Assembly (NCBI GenBank): GCA_012845835.1
Contig: JABAKD010000020.1
Span: 8,556,915-8,620,914 of the forward strand
From: Undaria pinnatifida
Taxonomy: Eukaryota > Sar > Phaeophyceae > Laminariales > Alariaceae
DNA: 64,000 nt
Direction of reading: 5' to 3'
Positions 11,551-23,100 of this stretch are shown piece by piece (within the stretch, counting starts at the first letter, position 1; every line of letters begins with the position of its first letter). Under the pieces are notes generated by a model. It was not told where the DNA came from. It was given only the letters and a program-made list of their open reading frames with translations, and made no database searches. Position numbers and translations under genes: made by a program.

Positions 11551-12589
11551 TATATCCACTATAGACTAATGGTTGGTGTTATTTATATGTTTAGCGACGC
11601 GGCTGGCGCCGCAGAAACCTTGTACCTGGTAATAGTTCCCGAAAAAGAAGGAAATTTTTACAACGACGTCCAAAGACAATGGGTGTATGGTATCTCTAGC
11701 TAACACGGACGGGTGATGCGGGCAATGATGCGCCTTCCCTATCCCGTTGGACTCATGGCATGCATATGTAGTCTATGCAGACGTTTCGAGAAGCGAGGTA
11801 CTCGCATCATCAGCGTATACGTGCAACACAGTTGGAGATGTATGATACCTGATACCCCTGCCATATGTACCACTGCTGTACATAGTTGGTACTCTAGTAG
11901 CACGGAATATGGCAGGAAGAGCTTTTGAAGCTAGGAATGAGCCCGAGACCATTGCTCTACGTTCTTAAGCACCAACCCAGCGCTTGCCATGATCAGCCTC
12001 TGGAGGACACAGACGCACCAGCAACGTTCATCTCACCTGGTTTTTGTGCAGGCGTCCAACAGCAGTGTGCTGTGTGGAAGACTTGAGCCAACAGGGAGCG
12101 AACCAACAAAAACAAGACACACAGACAGCAGAGGGGGGCACACACACGGGCTAACACCTGATGTGGCCATCACACATACCACAATAATATCGCCTTTTAT
12201 ACTTGAAAATAAACTTTGGCGATATTTTTGGCTACAATCTCATCCGATTTTATAGATCTTATCGATATAGTGATTACATGTCGTGCTGACAGTCCCGGCA
12301 AGCCTGGCCAATGAGAAGGCGTCAACAACCAACGGAAAACGCTCTAACCGGCGCATACCGACTGCTGTGATATCACACCCACACACACAGCCCACAGCAC
12401 AAAGCACCGAGCGCAACTGGAACTGGTCGACCCCGGCGGGCATGCTATGGGACCCACAGACCCACAGCCAGTAAGCAACCAACACGGCACTGGCAGCGCA
12501 TCTACATGGAAAAAGTTTCGTTGATTTCAAAATAAATCAATCATCGCCGAATTCTGGCAGATTTCTTGAACCTTGCCCCACGACATTTT

Positions 12590-12780
12590 GTAGCTTTGCG
12601 CATGATAGCAGGCAGAGACGGGCCAATCGCGGTTATATGGGTCTAGGGCCCATGGGTTACGGTATGGCCTCTACCGTTTAGAACCCATAGATAGATGCGG
12701 GCCTCGAACCACGTACTTGTACGATATCTACCCAGCAGGTGGATGTTTGTTTGCCTACCGCGAACTGATTGAGGGCTGGC
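12590..12780 (-). mobile_element. Possible tRNA-derived SINE head
   Basis: The minus strand has an exact box B (GGTTCGAGGCC) and a weaker box A-like TAGGCAAACAA 47 bases upstream, with a tRNA-like arm between. Only one copy was seen, so this is tentative. Confidence 0.4.
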
Positions 12781-13049
12781 GCAGTGCCGATCGAATATCG
12801 ATATCTGGGGACGGGCGATTTCGGGATCCACGCATGCCCATTCTCTCAACTCGTTATCAACGCTTGAAGCGGAGAAACGCAGAGCCTGGAGGAGGTGCGG
12901 TGCGCACACTTCAAGAGGAACTACTGTTGTGTGACGGGCTGCAGAAACAGGTTGTGGGTCAAGTGTGGGTGATAAAATGCTGTTTTCAGTTTCAGGACCG
13001 TAGGGTCGATGTCTGCGCCAAGGGTGCTATTTAATAAAAAAAAAATCAA

Positions 13050-13125
13050 GGACGTCAGCTGTGAGTTCGACGAATTTGGGGTCGACCCTCATCTTTGCAA
13101 GCTGCGTTGTTGGTACTTGTAATAT
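13050..13125 (-). repeat. Repeat A core
   Basis: GGACGTCAGCTGTGAGTTCG to TTTGCAAGCTGCG, continuing into GTTGGTACTTGTAATATATA and a TGTGGGTGAG end shared with 27,481. Confidence 0.72.
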
Positions 13126-14000
13126 ATAATGTGGGTGAGTTTCTTTTTCTTCACTTTATTTCGGTACCAGGTACGCCCTGCCTGTGGGTTTGTACCGTTC
13201 GTGCAACCTCATCTGCGCTGTTTTCCTCAAGGAAGGCTGTTTTCAGGCCCCCTTTCTTCATGGCTGCTGCTGCAGAGACATTGCCTGCGCGCTCTTGCTG
13301 GCTTCTTTCTGCAGACTCTGTCTGCGTCGTTTTCAGGACGTACTGCTGTAGCCTACCGAAGGACGTTTTCCAGGGGCATGCTGAACGCAAAACACTCCCC
13401 CATCGCCAAATAACCATTCACTGCCAATCAAAACAAGTCCCTATTCTCTTGGCAAAGTTATCATTAAGATTGTCGTGGACTGCCGTCTCGCGAGCGTTGA
13501 AAGCTGGGATTAAACAAAATACGACGTGAATGCCACCACCGACGGTTGAATCATTTTTGTCTCTCCTCTATGACCGGGGTTTGTCCCGCGTTGCGTAACG
13601 CATCTACGCGGTATTTTCACGCGTCGGTGTGGTGCTCTCGTCGTTGGGCTTGGATTATCGGCATATACATGGGAGATGCAGCTGAGGACGTTGACCACAG
13701 GATAGATTCCGTTGGTACCCGCGGCGGCTGAAAATTCCTCGCCCAATCAATGCCGATTAACAATATCATTCATGGTTTCTGTTTAGAACTGCAACGACGG
13801 TTCAGGGACGAACTACTGTTTGTACATGGGAAGCTTATGATGAGGTTGATGCATTAAAATATTTGATATTTGTAGAGGTGTAAAACCCTTGTTGGTTTAT
13901 GCTCGTATCAAAGTCTGAGTAGTATACGGTATTATTGGGGTTTGTGAAACTGTATACAAGTATCGCATCTTCGGAGATGCGGGGGGACCTACGCTAAAAT
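13126..14000. other. No confirmed gene; weak coding-like minus-strand frame
   Basis: A minus-strand frame at 13,151–13,417 contains TTQTESAERSQQERAGNVSA and LEENSADEVARTVQTHRQ, which look helical and coding-like. No family or splice partner was found. Confidence 0.3.
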
Positions 14001-15069
14001 TGTGGTCTCTTGTGACGTTGCGCTCTCAAGCAGGAGCTGACCAGGGCGACGAGGAGGAGCTGTGGCAGCCCACGAGCATCTGAACGCAGATAGCTCCTCC
14101 ATCTTGGGGACAAATCAACTGGAATCTTCCTGTGGACGAATTTTGCAGTATGCCGATATTTTAAAAGTGAAGGAGGGTCCAACCTAACATCAGCCGCCGA
14201 TCGATGTAAGCAGACACAGCTGCGGAGAATTAACTCAATATTTCTCGTCTTGTTGTTGGTCCTCGTTTGGTGCCGTTCTCGGTGGTGGCTGTGGGGGCGG
14301 CGATGCATAAAAATCCTTGTTCCAAGAGGGGCGGCGTCGTACGTTAACCACGTGTTTATTCGATAATGAGGGTGCTTGCAGATGGGCAACCTAGGGTATG
14401 GGTGTGGGCAGCGAGTCACCGGGAGATTCAAGCGGGGTCGACTTTGGCAATTACAGTACGCAAACCGGGAGGCCCCCTGAGAGTATGCTCGGTGGTATCG
14501 GGCGCGAACCCGATATGCGCCATCGCAGGCGCAGAGGGCGCAGGGGCGGGGCTGGTGGTACAAGCAAAATTTACGTGGGCACTGGCGATGCAGGCCTCTC
14601 TCCCACCGCTTCACATCGGGGTGCTCGCTCGGGCTAGAAAGCCTAGGAATGCTTGCGCTTCCATTTTTTTAGAACGAACATGTTTCCCGCCGTAGTCGTC
14701 CAGCTGGCCCTGATAAAAGAGGTAAGGAAAATGTCGGTCGCCATGCTTGGTATTATTTCGTGTTTACTAAATGTAGCGTCTCCGGAATGTAGCTTCCGAG
14801 ATAACGATGCCCATGATGATCGGGTTTTCCCTGATGGCCTCTCTCGCCCGGAAGCATGAACGGCCAATTCTAACACTCATCGGCGAGGATAAAACTTAGC
14901 ACCAAACGAAAGACCGCCCGCAGCTTTGTTCTCGAGGTTTAAAGAACAACACCCTCTTTTCGGCGACAAAATTATCGGGAACACAGTGCGAGATGAAGTT
15001 TTGCAGTCGGGTTAAGCCGAAGGGGCACACCACGCCGCACGAGTTAGCCAATACGCTAGCTCTCGCTAT
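14000..15069. other. Overlapping long frames on both strands, no gene recognised
   Basis: A 206-codon minus frame (13,994–14,614) and a 109-codon plus frame (14,366–14,695) overlap. Neither has a recognisable domain, so I cannot say which, if any, is real. Confidence 0.3.
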
Positions 15070-15232
15070 GGTAGGGCGACGCGGTCTGAACACGGCGTGA
15101 GCGAAGAGCCCACGCTGGGTCTCGCTGGAATCGTTCTTGCCTTGGAGACTCATTGAACTTCTCGTTATGACTGGGCGACGCGGTCTGAACACGGCGTGAG
15201 CAAAGAGCTGACGCTTGAGTGTCGCTGGAATC
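15070..15232. repeat. Direct repeat pair (~62 bp, 98 apart)
   Basis: Both copies hold GGGCGACGCGGTCTGAACAC and CTCGCTGGAATCG-like ends. A minus-strand open frame of 121 codons (14,896–15,261) crosses both copies (FAHAVFRPRRP twice), but I do not recognise it. Confidence 0.7.
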
Positions 15233-15810
15233 GCGAAATCGATCTTACCATGGACTCTCATTGGGATACTGGAGATGGTTGATCACTTAGACACGCGGTA
15301 AAAATACTACGGCTTCGAAATCGTACGCGAGGATATATCGCAGGGAAGTATGTGACTCGTCGAGAAGCTTGCGGCACACACGTATTCCCTTTCAGGCTTT
15401 GGCTGTCAACCATGTCCCGCGTCGTTACTCACTTATGCTTCGTTACAAGAGATTCGTTGTACTATTCAGTTCAGACAGGTTGAGCCTCTGAAAACAAAAT
15501 ATCTTGGGCGAGAAGAGAGGTCTCGTCTACGGCTCGTCCCCTGTTTCCCCCATGTACGCGCATATCATCCGAGGAATGCATCTGTCTTTTTCGCTGTACT
15601 TCAAGATCCTAGATCCTGTGCCATTACAGGCTTCCAAGGAAAATATCGCGAGATGATCTCGCCGCGGGAGCTTGCCCCCTTGATCTGCGTACAACCAAAG
15701 CAAATCTACATGGCATGCTCCAACGGGGTCCGAAGAAGAATATGGACGGAATGCAAGAAGGAAAAGGCTAGCACTCGTTGCATTTCACCTGAGCTGTAAG
15801 TATGTTAAAT

Positions 15811-15874
15811 GTGCAACACAACCACTCTTCCATACATAGGCAGTGCTGACTATGGAAGGGTGTCTATGTTACAC
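15811..15874. ncRNA. Imperfect hairpin, miRNA-precursor-like
   Basis: Arms 15,811–15,834 and 15,851–15,874 pair at 20 of 24 positions, with an uninterrupted 12-pair run next to a 16-base loop. Size and mismatch pattern would suit a small-RNA precursor, but nothing shows transcription. Confidence 0.35.
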
Positions 15875-16329
15875 CTTGAACAAATCACTAACGGACAAGT
15901 TGGTGATAAATGAAGAACACCCATGCGCAGTTCGTTTCTTTCGGATCAAGGTGCAGCAAAGTGCTGGTTGAGGGTAACGTATCTGTGGGTACGTCGCAAA
16001 CTATTGGGTGCATAGAACGACCTACGCCGTCGTCTCGGGCAAAGCTCGGGAGTCAACGCGCTAACAGCACATGTCAAATCGCCTGCGTGTCTGGTTCTAA
16101 GCAAACCTCGCGGGGGGTCATCCAGGGGTCCACTTGGTAGCTGTTGGCACCGCCCGACGACTTTGCGTTGGGGTGTCTCGTCTGTACTTGTTTCCCCCCC
16201 CCCCCCCCCTCCGGCCCATTGCTCTCTCTGGAAATGACCACAACGGAAACCGCATCAAGCTGTTCGAAGCTGTCATCCATAGGCAAGAAAGTACGCACTG
16301 TAAGTCCATCTCACATGAGGTCCTTTTAG

Positions 16330-16420
16330 TAGGATGCAGCCCACTCTTCATAACTCGCTTAACGCCTCACGGCGCTTCGCGCTACGGTGCAAGCAATGTC
16401 TACCTGGTCGGTGGAAGCCT
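16330..16420 (-). repeat. Partial dispersed repeat C
   Basis: Fragment matching the middle of the repeat (CACGGCGCTTCGC and GCAATGTCTACCT). Confidence 0.5.
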
Positions 16421-17879
16421 AAGTTGCTCTATTAAGGTACTGTGGGGATTCGAGGGCCTGTGATCCTAAGGACGACGTCCATGCCTGACATGATTGCATG
16501 TTATTGTGCCCCCCCCCCCCTCCGGCCCCCATGAGCCTTACCCACCTTTCCGTTGTCTTGTTCGCCCTTTCCGTTTCGTTTCAAATTCTTTGAACAAATC
16601 TTAACCCTTTCACTGCTGCCTTTTTTCCTTCTCCAATTCCAATAAGTTTGTTCCCCGAAACACGCACGTGTACTTTTCACGGTGCTAAGCAGAGCGCGGT
16701 CCAGATCTAGTGGCGTGAGATATTGGTTTTCTGTAGACGAGCAGACAGGCGTGTAAAATCGTGTGGCGACCCTCGAAGTTCATGCAGAAGCACATTGCCA
16801 AGATTCCATTAAACAAGCGGGGCACTCGTAGCAGCGTCGGATGTCTGGACGCGTATCACAGCGTATTTTTCAATCCTTCCCGAAGACAGAGCCACACTAT
16901 TATTGTTGGTCAGAATGATGGTTTTCGGTGCGTCGTTCCCACCGTTTGACACAACTTGTGTGTGCACCTGGCTGTCTACGAGCAGGGCCGGCGAGATGCG
17001 CGCGGCAATTGGCAACCTGACAATTACAACGCGGAAAAAGATAGCAATACCTACACCATCTACAACACCGCTCCCCTTTGCGTGAAACTGGGTATTGTCC
17101 CAATCCTTTTCCGCTGCTTCCCCGCGCGCGTTGGACTCGCAATACGAATAACGCGGTTCGGCGGCGCATGGCGGTCGATAACAAGCAGTTTCCTTCACCT
17201 CCACACCTCCACCCCTGAATTTGGCAGGAGCCTGAGGCCAATATCGCTGTACATCCGGTTAGATAGGTGGGGCCACGTCAATTGCATTAGAAGCACATAT
17301 ACCTATTTTATGGTGACCTTTCAATAGCATTAGAAGCACATATACATATTTTATGGTGACCTTTCCAGGTCTCGAATGCACGCCTACATGCCAGTAGGAA
17401 ACCCACGAGGATATCGAGATATCACAGCACGGACCCCGGCACATGAATGCCTGCACAACATTAAGTAAACCGCAACGGAATCCCAGGATGCCTCCTGACG
17501 CCACAGGCGGCAAGAAGGAAAGAAGGAAACGGATGGGCCAACCTACGTGTCGTCTTTCTTACAAGTACAACAACTTCATGGGTGAAGTGCACCTCGTTAA
17601 CCAATAGGAGGGTACTTCTCTGTCCCGGAACGGGGTGGCTTTTACTTTTGGCACCGCCTTTTCGAGCAAAGCGCGTCAAGTGCGCGACTGTTGTGTCGAT
17701 GGTTGCTGCGTGACACGGGATGGAAGCTGAGTCGCACCAAATCAGGGGAGGGGTGAGGCCTGGTGTTCGGGAATGAGCAGGTCGTTGTAGGAGGCAGGTT
17801 GAACCCTGCCTCGCTGCGGAACGCGAAGAAAGATTTGGCGACGCTGGGCCGTCAGTCAAGGGATTTAGAGCTCAGTAAG

Positions 17880-18510
17880 CGTCGTGCGCTCACCACGGAA
17901 CCCATGTCAAAGTAGTAGATAAATGTGGAGAAAGTGTGCAGTTCATGCGATTTACAATTTACACGACGCCATAAAACTGGGACTCCGTTCGAGACCGCTG
18001 AAGCCGGTTCCACCGCGTCCGAAAAAAGCACGCACATGCATGTTGATAGACATTTACAAATATCCTGTTACAGCTGCTGATTTTGACGGCGCCGTAAAAT
18101 AGAAACCCCTTTTCGAGACCGTTTTTGAAGCCGGACGATGCATCCACCGCCGCCGACCGAAAGAAACGCGCACAGATAGACTACCGCTACCAATATCCTG
18201 CTGCAGTTTCTAATTTATGAGGTGCCCAAAATAATTGAAGGGGGCCCTTTCGAGATAGCTGAAGCCGGAATATACGTCTGCCGCCTCAGCAGACCAAAAG
18301 TGACGCACACATCATGTGACGATATTTACTGCTATGCTGCTAGAGTTTCTAATTCACACGGGGCCTAAAGCTAGGAACCCCTTTTTCGATCGCCGAAGCC
18401 GGATTATACGTCCGCCACCGCCGAAAAAAAGAAAACACACACAGTAGTTTACAACATATGCAAAATATCTCTGCTGCGCGAGTTTTCGCGACAGCTTCTT
18501 CGTATGAGTA
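17880..18510. repeat. Degenerate tandem array, ~123–139-bp units, four copies
   Basis: The mark CGAGACCGCTGAAGCCGG-like recurs at about 17,990, 18,113, 18,252 and 18,388. Each is followed by CCGCC..CCGA..A-rich sequence and preceded by a TTTC(T)AATTTA-like segment. Strong drift between units indicates age. Confidence 0.75.
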
Positions 18511-18719
18511 TATTACCTTTTTGGTGAACAGTGTTATCATCCAGGGCGTAGTACCTATCCCGTGAAATACTGTCCCGGTTCTATTTCATAAAGACCTTAC
18601 AGAGCGAGTACTTTTTGATCACCCTAGTGCGGTATGTGCCCTTCGTTTCTCGCCTAGCGTGACGGGACACGCCGGCATAGGTTCATAAACAGGCGCACAT
18701 GGTGTAGGTCACAGCGCAT

Positions 18720-18850
18720 ATACAGTATCGGGTAGTATAATGTAGAACATAGTCGTAGAGTGGTAGAGTAGGCACCTCCCGAGCACGAAATACACCAGGA
18801 ATAAACATGCCTGTTCTCTCTATGTATTCCCCGGACCGTTACGCAACAAT
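18720..18850. repeat. Left direct repeat flanking a small ORF
   Basis: Diverged copy of 19,440–19,560 (GTAGAACATA, AGAGTGGTA, CACCT, then ATTCCCCGGACCG). Confidence 0.6.
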
Positions 18851-18978
18851 TTCGTTCACCGAGTACTCTCAACGTCCTCCCTACCATCGCGAACAAGGCG
18901 CTAAAGCATCTCTGATGCAGCTGCCTTGGCCTGCACCGTCCAGATGCGTGCCTTGTCTGCTCCGTCCCATGTCGCGTT

Positions 18979-19245
18979 TTATTGGATCCTCATTTTCAGA
19001 AGCTCCTCCTGCAAGCGGGCGAACCCATCGCCTTCTAGTCCCCCGCCCTTGGTCGGGGCGTCGTTTCGCACTCCTGCACGGTTCGTCCCTCCCAAGATCT
19101 GAGTACCACCGGCGGCTGATGTCGTCGCAGCCGCCGCTGATGCCCCCCCCGCCCTGGCCTTATTAGCTGCGGATCCAGCTTGCGTAGCCGCCAACAAGTG
19201 GTTGAATTGTTGCTGGTTATCCGAAGGGTCGTTTGAACCACTCAT
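18979..19245 (-). CDS. Small Ala/Gly-rich ORF between direct repeats
   Basis: Starts MSGSNDPSDNQQQFNHLLAA, then an Ala/Thr/Gly-rich middle, and ends GFARLQEELLKMRIQ before TAA; about 88 codons. The composition looks coding: few rare residues, a helical C-terminus and a Gln-rich N-terminus. The diverged direct repeats either side suggest it may be the remains of a retroelement's first ORF, but I do not recognise it. Confidence 0.4.
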   Translation of the reverse strand: MSGSNDPSDNQQQFNHLLAATQAGSAANKARAGGASAAAATTSAAGGTQILGGTNRAGVRNDAPTKGGGLEGDGFARLQEELLKMRIQ

Positions 19246-19439
19246 GGCGCCTAACACCCAAGCCCCTTACCGTTATTTTTTGTGGAGATCTAATGTGCCG
19301 GCAGCCCCCAGATGTCCAAGCGCTTGGATCAATGTGCCAGCGTGTTGAGTACTCGTCTGGCGTCATGGGGAGAGGCATCGGTTCACAGATGGGGAGACAC
19401 GATGTACGGCACAACATGTATACTTCGTATATGTGTTTG

Positions 19440-19560
19440 TCGAGCAGTATCACGTACTGTAGAACATATATAGAGTGGTACAATAGACACCTACGGAGCA
19501 TGGGATGCACCATGGAGAAGCATCTTCGATGTTTCCACGCATTCCCCGGACCGCCACACA
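19440..19560. repeat. Right direct repeat flanking a small ORF
   Basis: Partner of 18,720–18,850. The two could be old LTRs, though TG/CA ends could not be defined. Confidence 0.6.
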
Positions 19561-22500
19561 GTCAGCTCGTCCCCCCGGTAATTTGACATCGACGGCGGAT
19601 GAGGGTGATACCGGCGTTGTTAAGATGGGGAACGGACAACGGACGAACGAGCTGATTTCATTACGCTCATTTCCGCTGGTTTCTACGATTAGATGAGATG
19701 GAGAATGGACAATATTTTCTACGCACAACAGGTATGCAATTGCCACACGCTTGCCTGCAGATCAGATTTGATAGTTATCGGGCAGCCGGACAGAGTTCCA
19801 CTTCGTGTTGCACGGTTGGACACGTTTTTCTAGGTAAGGATAAGAGGTACACAAGCCGGGCTTTCGGTACATCGGGGGGCACTTCGAGCTTTACTGCCGC
19901 CTAGTCAAGGTTTGACCACATCGACTACAAACGGTGGGTCTATCGACCACGCGTGCATTCATGGTGGGGGGAGGCGAGGCGGGCGTGCCGTGTGGGGCAT
20001 TTCTCGTCGTAGAAATGGGAATAAAAAAGGGCAAGGGCAAGTGCTCCCCTAACGAAATATTTCCCTGGCGTTTCGGGTGACTCCGGCGTAGACCTGTCCA
20101 AGCACAACAAACGAACGAGGAACGATGACCCCGGCGCCGATCTGTCCGCCGGGCTCACCCGTGGTACAGCAGGGTCTAGGCCAGAGCAACGCTTCTGACG
20201 ACAAGATCTCTGCCGAAAGGCGAAAGGCTAGACATACACACGTGCGGCTTCTTAACACTGCGTCTTACCGTCTTACCTATCAATTCGGCCTCTGGCATCT
20301 ATGGAATCATATCAATCCCTATGTAGGTACCAGGTACCTGATATGACTCAACGTCGCCGTACTTTCTCCGTCTTCGCTCTCAACACATTCCTTGCAACAG
20401 ACTAGGTCACAAACAATTACTAAGACTGGTAATTCGGAAGTCAGGCGACCGGTACTCTCCGTACAGCAGGTAAGATACCAGTACCACAGGTACGAAGACG
20501 AGATTCTTCGTGGTCACAACACACAAGGACACATTGCACATATTAAGCACGAGTAGGCGCGCCCACGTACGGCGCACGGTGTACACGAGGCGACACGACC
20601 GTGACTGCAGTCGCGGATGATCTGCCCGCTGAGGGCCGAGGTACACCACGAAGGCATCACGTAAACAACAGCAGAAGTTAACTGTTGCTTAAATATGATG
20701 TCATGGTTCAAAACGTTACCCAAATTAAGTCGCACGCGTTGGGACAACGGAACGCCGAACCTGTAGCCAGAGCACACGCCAATGCGCTTGCATCCACCAT
20801 GTATGTAGACTAGACTACCAGGTACACACCACACCGCACTGACCTCTTTCCGTAAACTTGTTGATTCAGGCACTTCGAGCAGGTTGTGTGAGTCGTACAG
20901 CAAGCACAGCAGCAGTAGTAGTACTAGCGCTGTACGTTACGCAACCTGTACTTGTAACTTAATTGTGCTCTTATACCATACCAGGTATAGACTAGTCTAT
21001 ATGTATAGTCTAGACTACAAGACTACCGTAAATATGATGTCGTGCTTGCGCTCGGATACTATCAATAGGCGGTACTGAGACTCGTGTCCTCGGATACTCA
21101 AGATATGTCGTACTCGTAGAGGCAAAAAAAAAAAGCGATAGAAAAACGGCAGTTACACTACAACTTGAACGTCAACCGCGTGGCCAATCACAGCACGGCA
21201 ATCCACTCAAATTGACCATCCGGGAAAAATCTCAGCAATTCTGGGACGCAATCTGCTTTCTGCACCAACAACAGGCCGTCGATCTCTTGTTTCTCCTTTT
21301 CTTCACGGCTTCCTCTCAGTATATCGCCCAGCCCCCCCAAGCCACCTCCCTCAAGCACAGCCCGAGAGATTCCTCCCGCGCGTGCACGCTACTACAGCAG
21401 GGTTGGGGTGGTGTTTTGTACGTTTCATACACGCACGCACCACATCAAGCAGCGTCAAAAAAAATAAATCAAGTCCTTTTATGACTTTTTTTTCCATTAT
21501 TAGTTCGTTGGGTTTAGCTTTTTTGGCGGCCTTTTTGAGCTCCGTGGCTACGTCTGCTGAGGCATCTCCCTCGGCAACTATGCGATTCATGGAGCATCTG
21601 CACAGCTCAGGACCTACACAGGCGGGGGGGGAGGCCCAGCTGTTCGGTGAGCTCCATATTCAGCTGTGTTTGCAAACTGATGCGAAGGCGGCGAAAACAG
21701 CCTTGCTGTCTGCTGTTGCCCCGTCTTTCACAGCTACTCGTAATAGGGATAGTCTAATACCCTCTGTAAATGGCAGGTTGGTATGGTATGAAAGAACACA
21801 AACAGCAGCCAAACCCCGTCTGCGTTGTCTCCTGCTGCTGGGGGACGTGCACTAAAAAGGTTTGCATGACGTGTGTCCAGATTGCCTTGGGTGATAGAGA
21901 TGGTGGTGCCATATGCCCTGCTCTGCCCTCCTGGTTTCGTATTGGTGCGTCAAGTTTGGGGCCTGTATCGTACGTACTTGTTGGTCGGACACGATCTACA
22001 ACACAATGCGCAAGCGAAAACAAATATAGGATAAAGTATAGAAAGACGAAAAATGACGAGCAGAAACAGAGAAATTCGAAATTCAACCGAAAAGGCGTGC
22101 ATTTCATTCACGGCGTGTGCTATCACGAGCTACGAGTACGTACTCCGGTGCACCCCGATCCCAACCCAGCTGTACGAGCCTCGCCTCCGCGGGAAGTGGT
22201 GAGTAGCACGAAAAATAGGTACCATGCGTAATGGCAGCAGACTATTAGTAATAGGCGTGAAGTGCCCCCTTTCCTCCTCGGTTGCTGCGCCAGCGCGGCT
22301 ACTTGCTGTCCGTGGGCAAATCTAATATTCCGCGAATCACGAGTTGTTGGCATTTTTGTATCGAGGGCAAAAGATTCCTGTGCGTTTTTTTGTTTGGGTG
22401 CGTTGTACGTCGTCCGCTACCAGGTATGATATATACCAGTGTGCAGGTTTTACTCGTACGTACGTACGAACGATGTTTCGCTTGTTCTGTACTGGTATGA

Positions 22501-23100
22501 AGGTGAACACGTTGTTCCAAAGGGTACTCGGGCACATGCTAATATTAGTAGGATTAATAGTACGTACCAGGTATTCATGTACTTGTCTGCATTCATGGTC
22601 CTTGTGCACCGGTGTAGTGGACGTATCATATTCTTACCCCTGATCTTGGTATCCGGCACGAACTCTGAAAGTACACTTGGCGAAGTTTCTACATACGTAG
22701 CAGTAGCGGCGCCAGCTCGCGGCAGCAGCAGCAGCAGCGGCAGCAGCAGCAGCAGCAGCAGTAAGTACGTCGTACGAGTGAGGCAACCATTACCTGGGAA
22801 ATTCGATGTATCAAAATACAAGCTCACAAAACGACCCCTCGTGCATCAAAACCTCTTCACACGGCGCATAAACCTGGTAGTCAAATCGTAGTCCTAAACT
22901 ACGAGTTCGATGAAATGCGCGGCGAAATATTTCGTGATATATAACCTGCTACATTGATGCGGAGAAGATCTGCCGCCGGCCACGCGCGCATGTGCGGTGG
23001 TTGCGTCCTATTGATAGTACGTGCTGTTATATGTATACCTGAAACGTAACTGCAGTTACAGACGGACCGGGTTTAAGCAGTATGGTGCTGCCGTGAAGGG
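19561..23100. other. No gene recognised; TACCAGGTA-rich
   Basis: Holds five exact copies of TACCAGGTA and a perfect 16-bp palindrome TATAGACTAGTCTATA (20,986–21,001). A coding-like minus frame (21,460–21,590: ADVATELKKAAKKAKPNELI) and its plus-strand mirror overlap, so neither is called. Confidence 0.4.

Noticed and set aside
13994-14614. 206-codon minus-strand frame
   Set aside because: An overlapping plus-strand frame is equally plausible and neither shows a known motif; left as unresolved rather than called a gene.
21382-21855. Plus-strand frame with a signal-peptide-like start (MTFFSIISSLGLAFLAAFL)
   Set aside because: It is the mirror of a Lys/Ala/Glu-rich minus-strand frame; hydrophobic runs often arise opposite such sequence. 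No homologue recognised for either.
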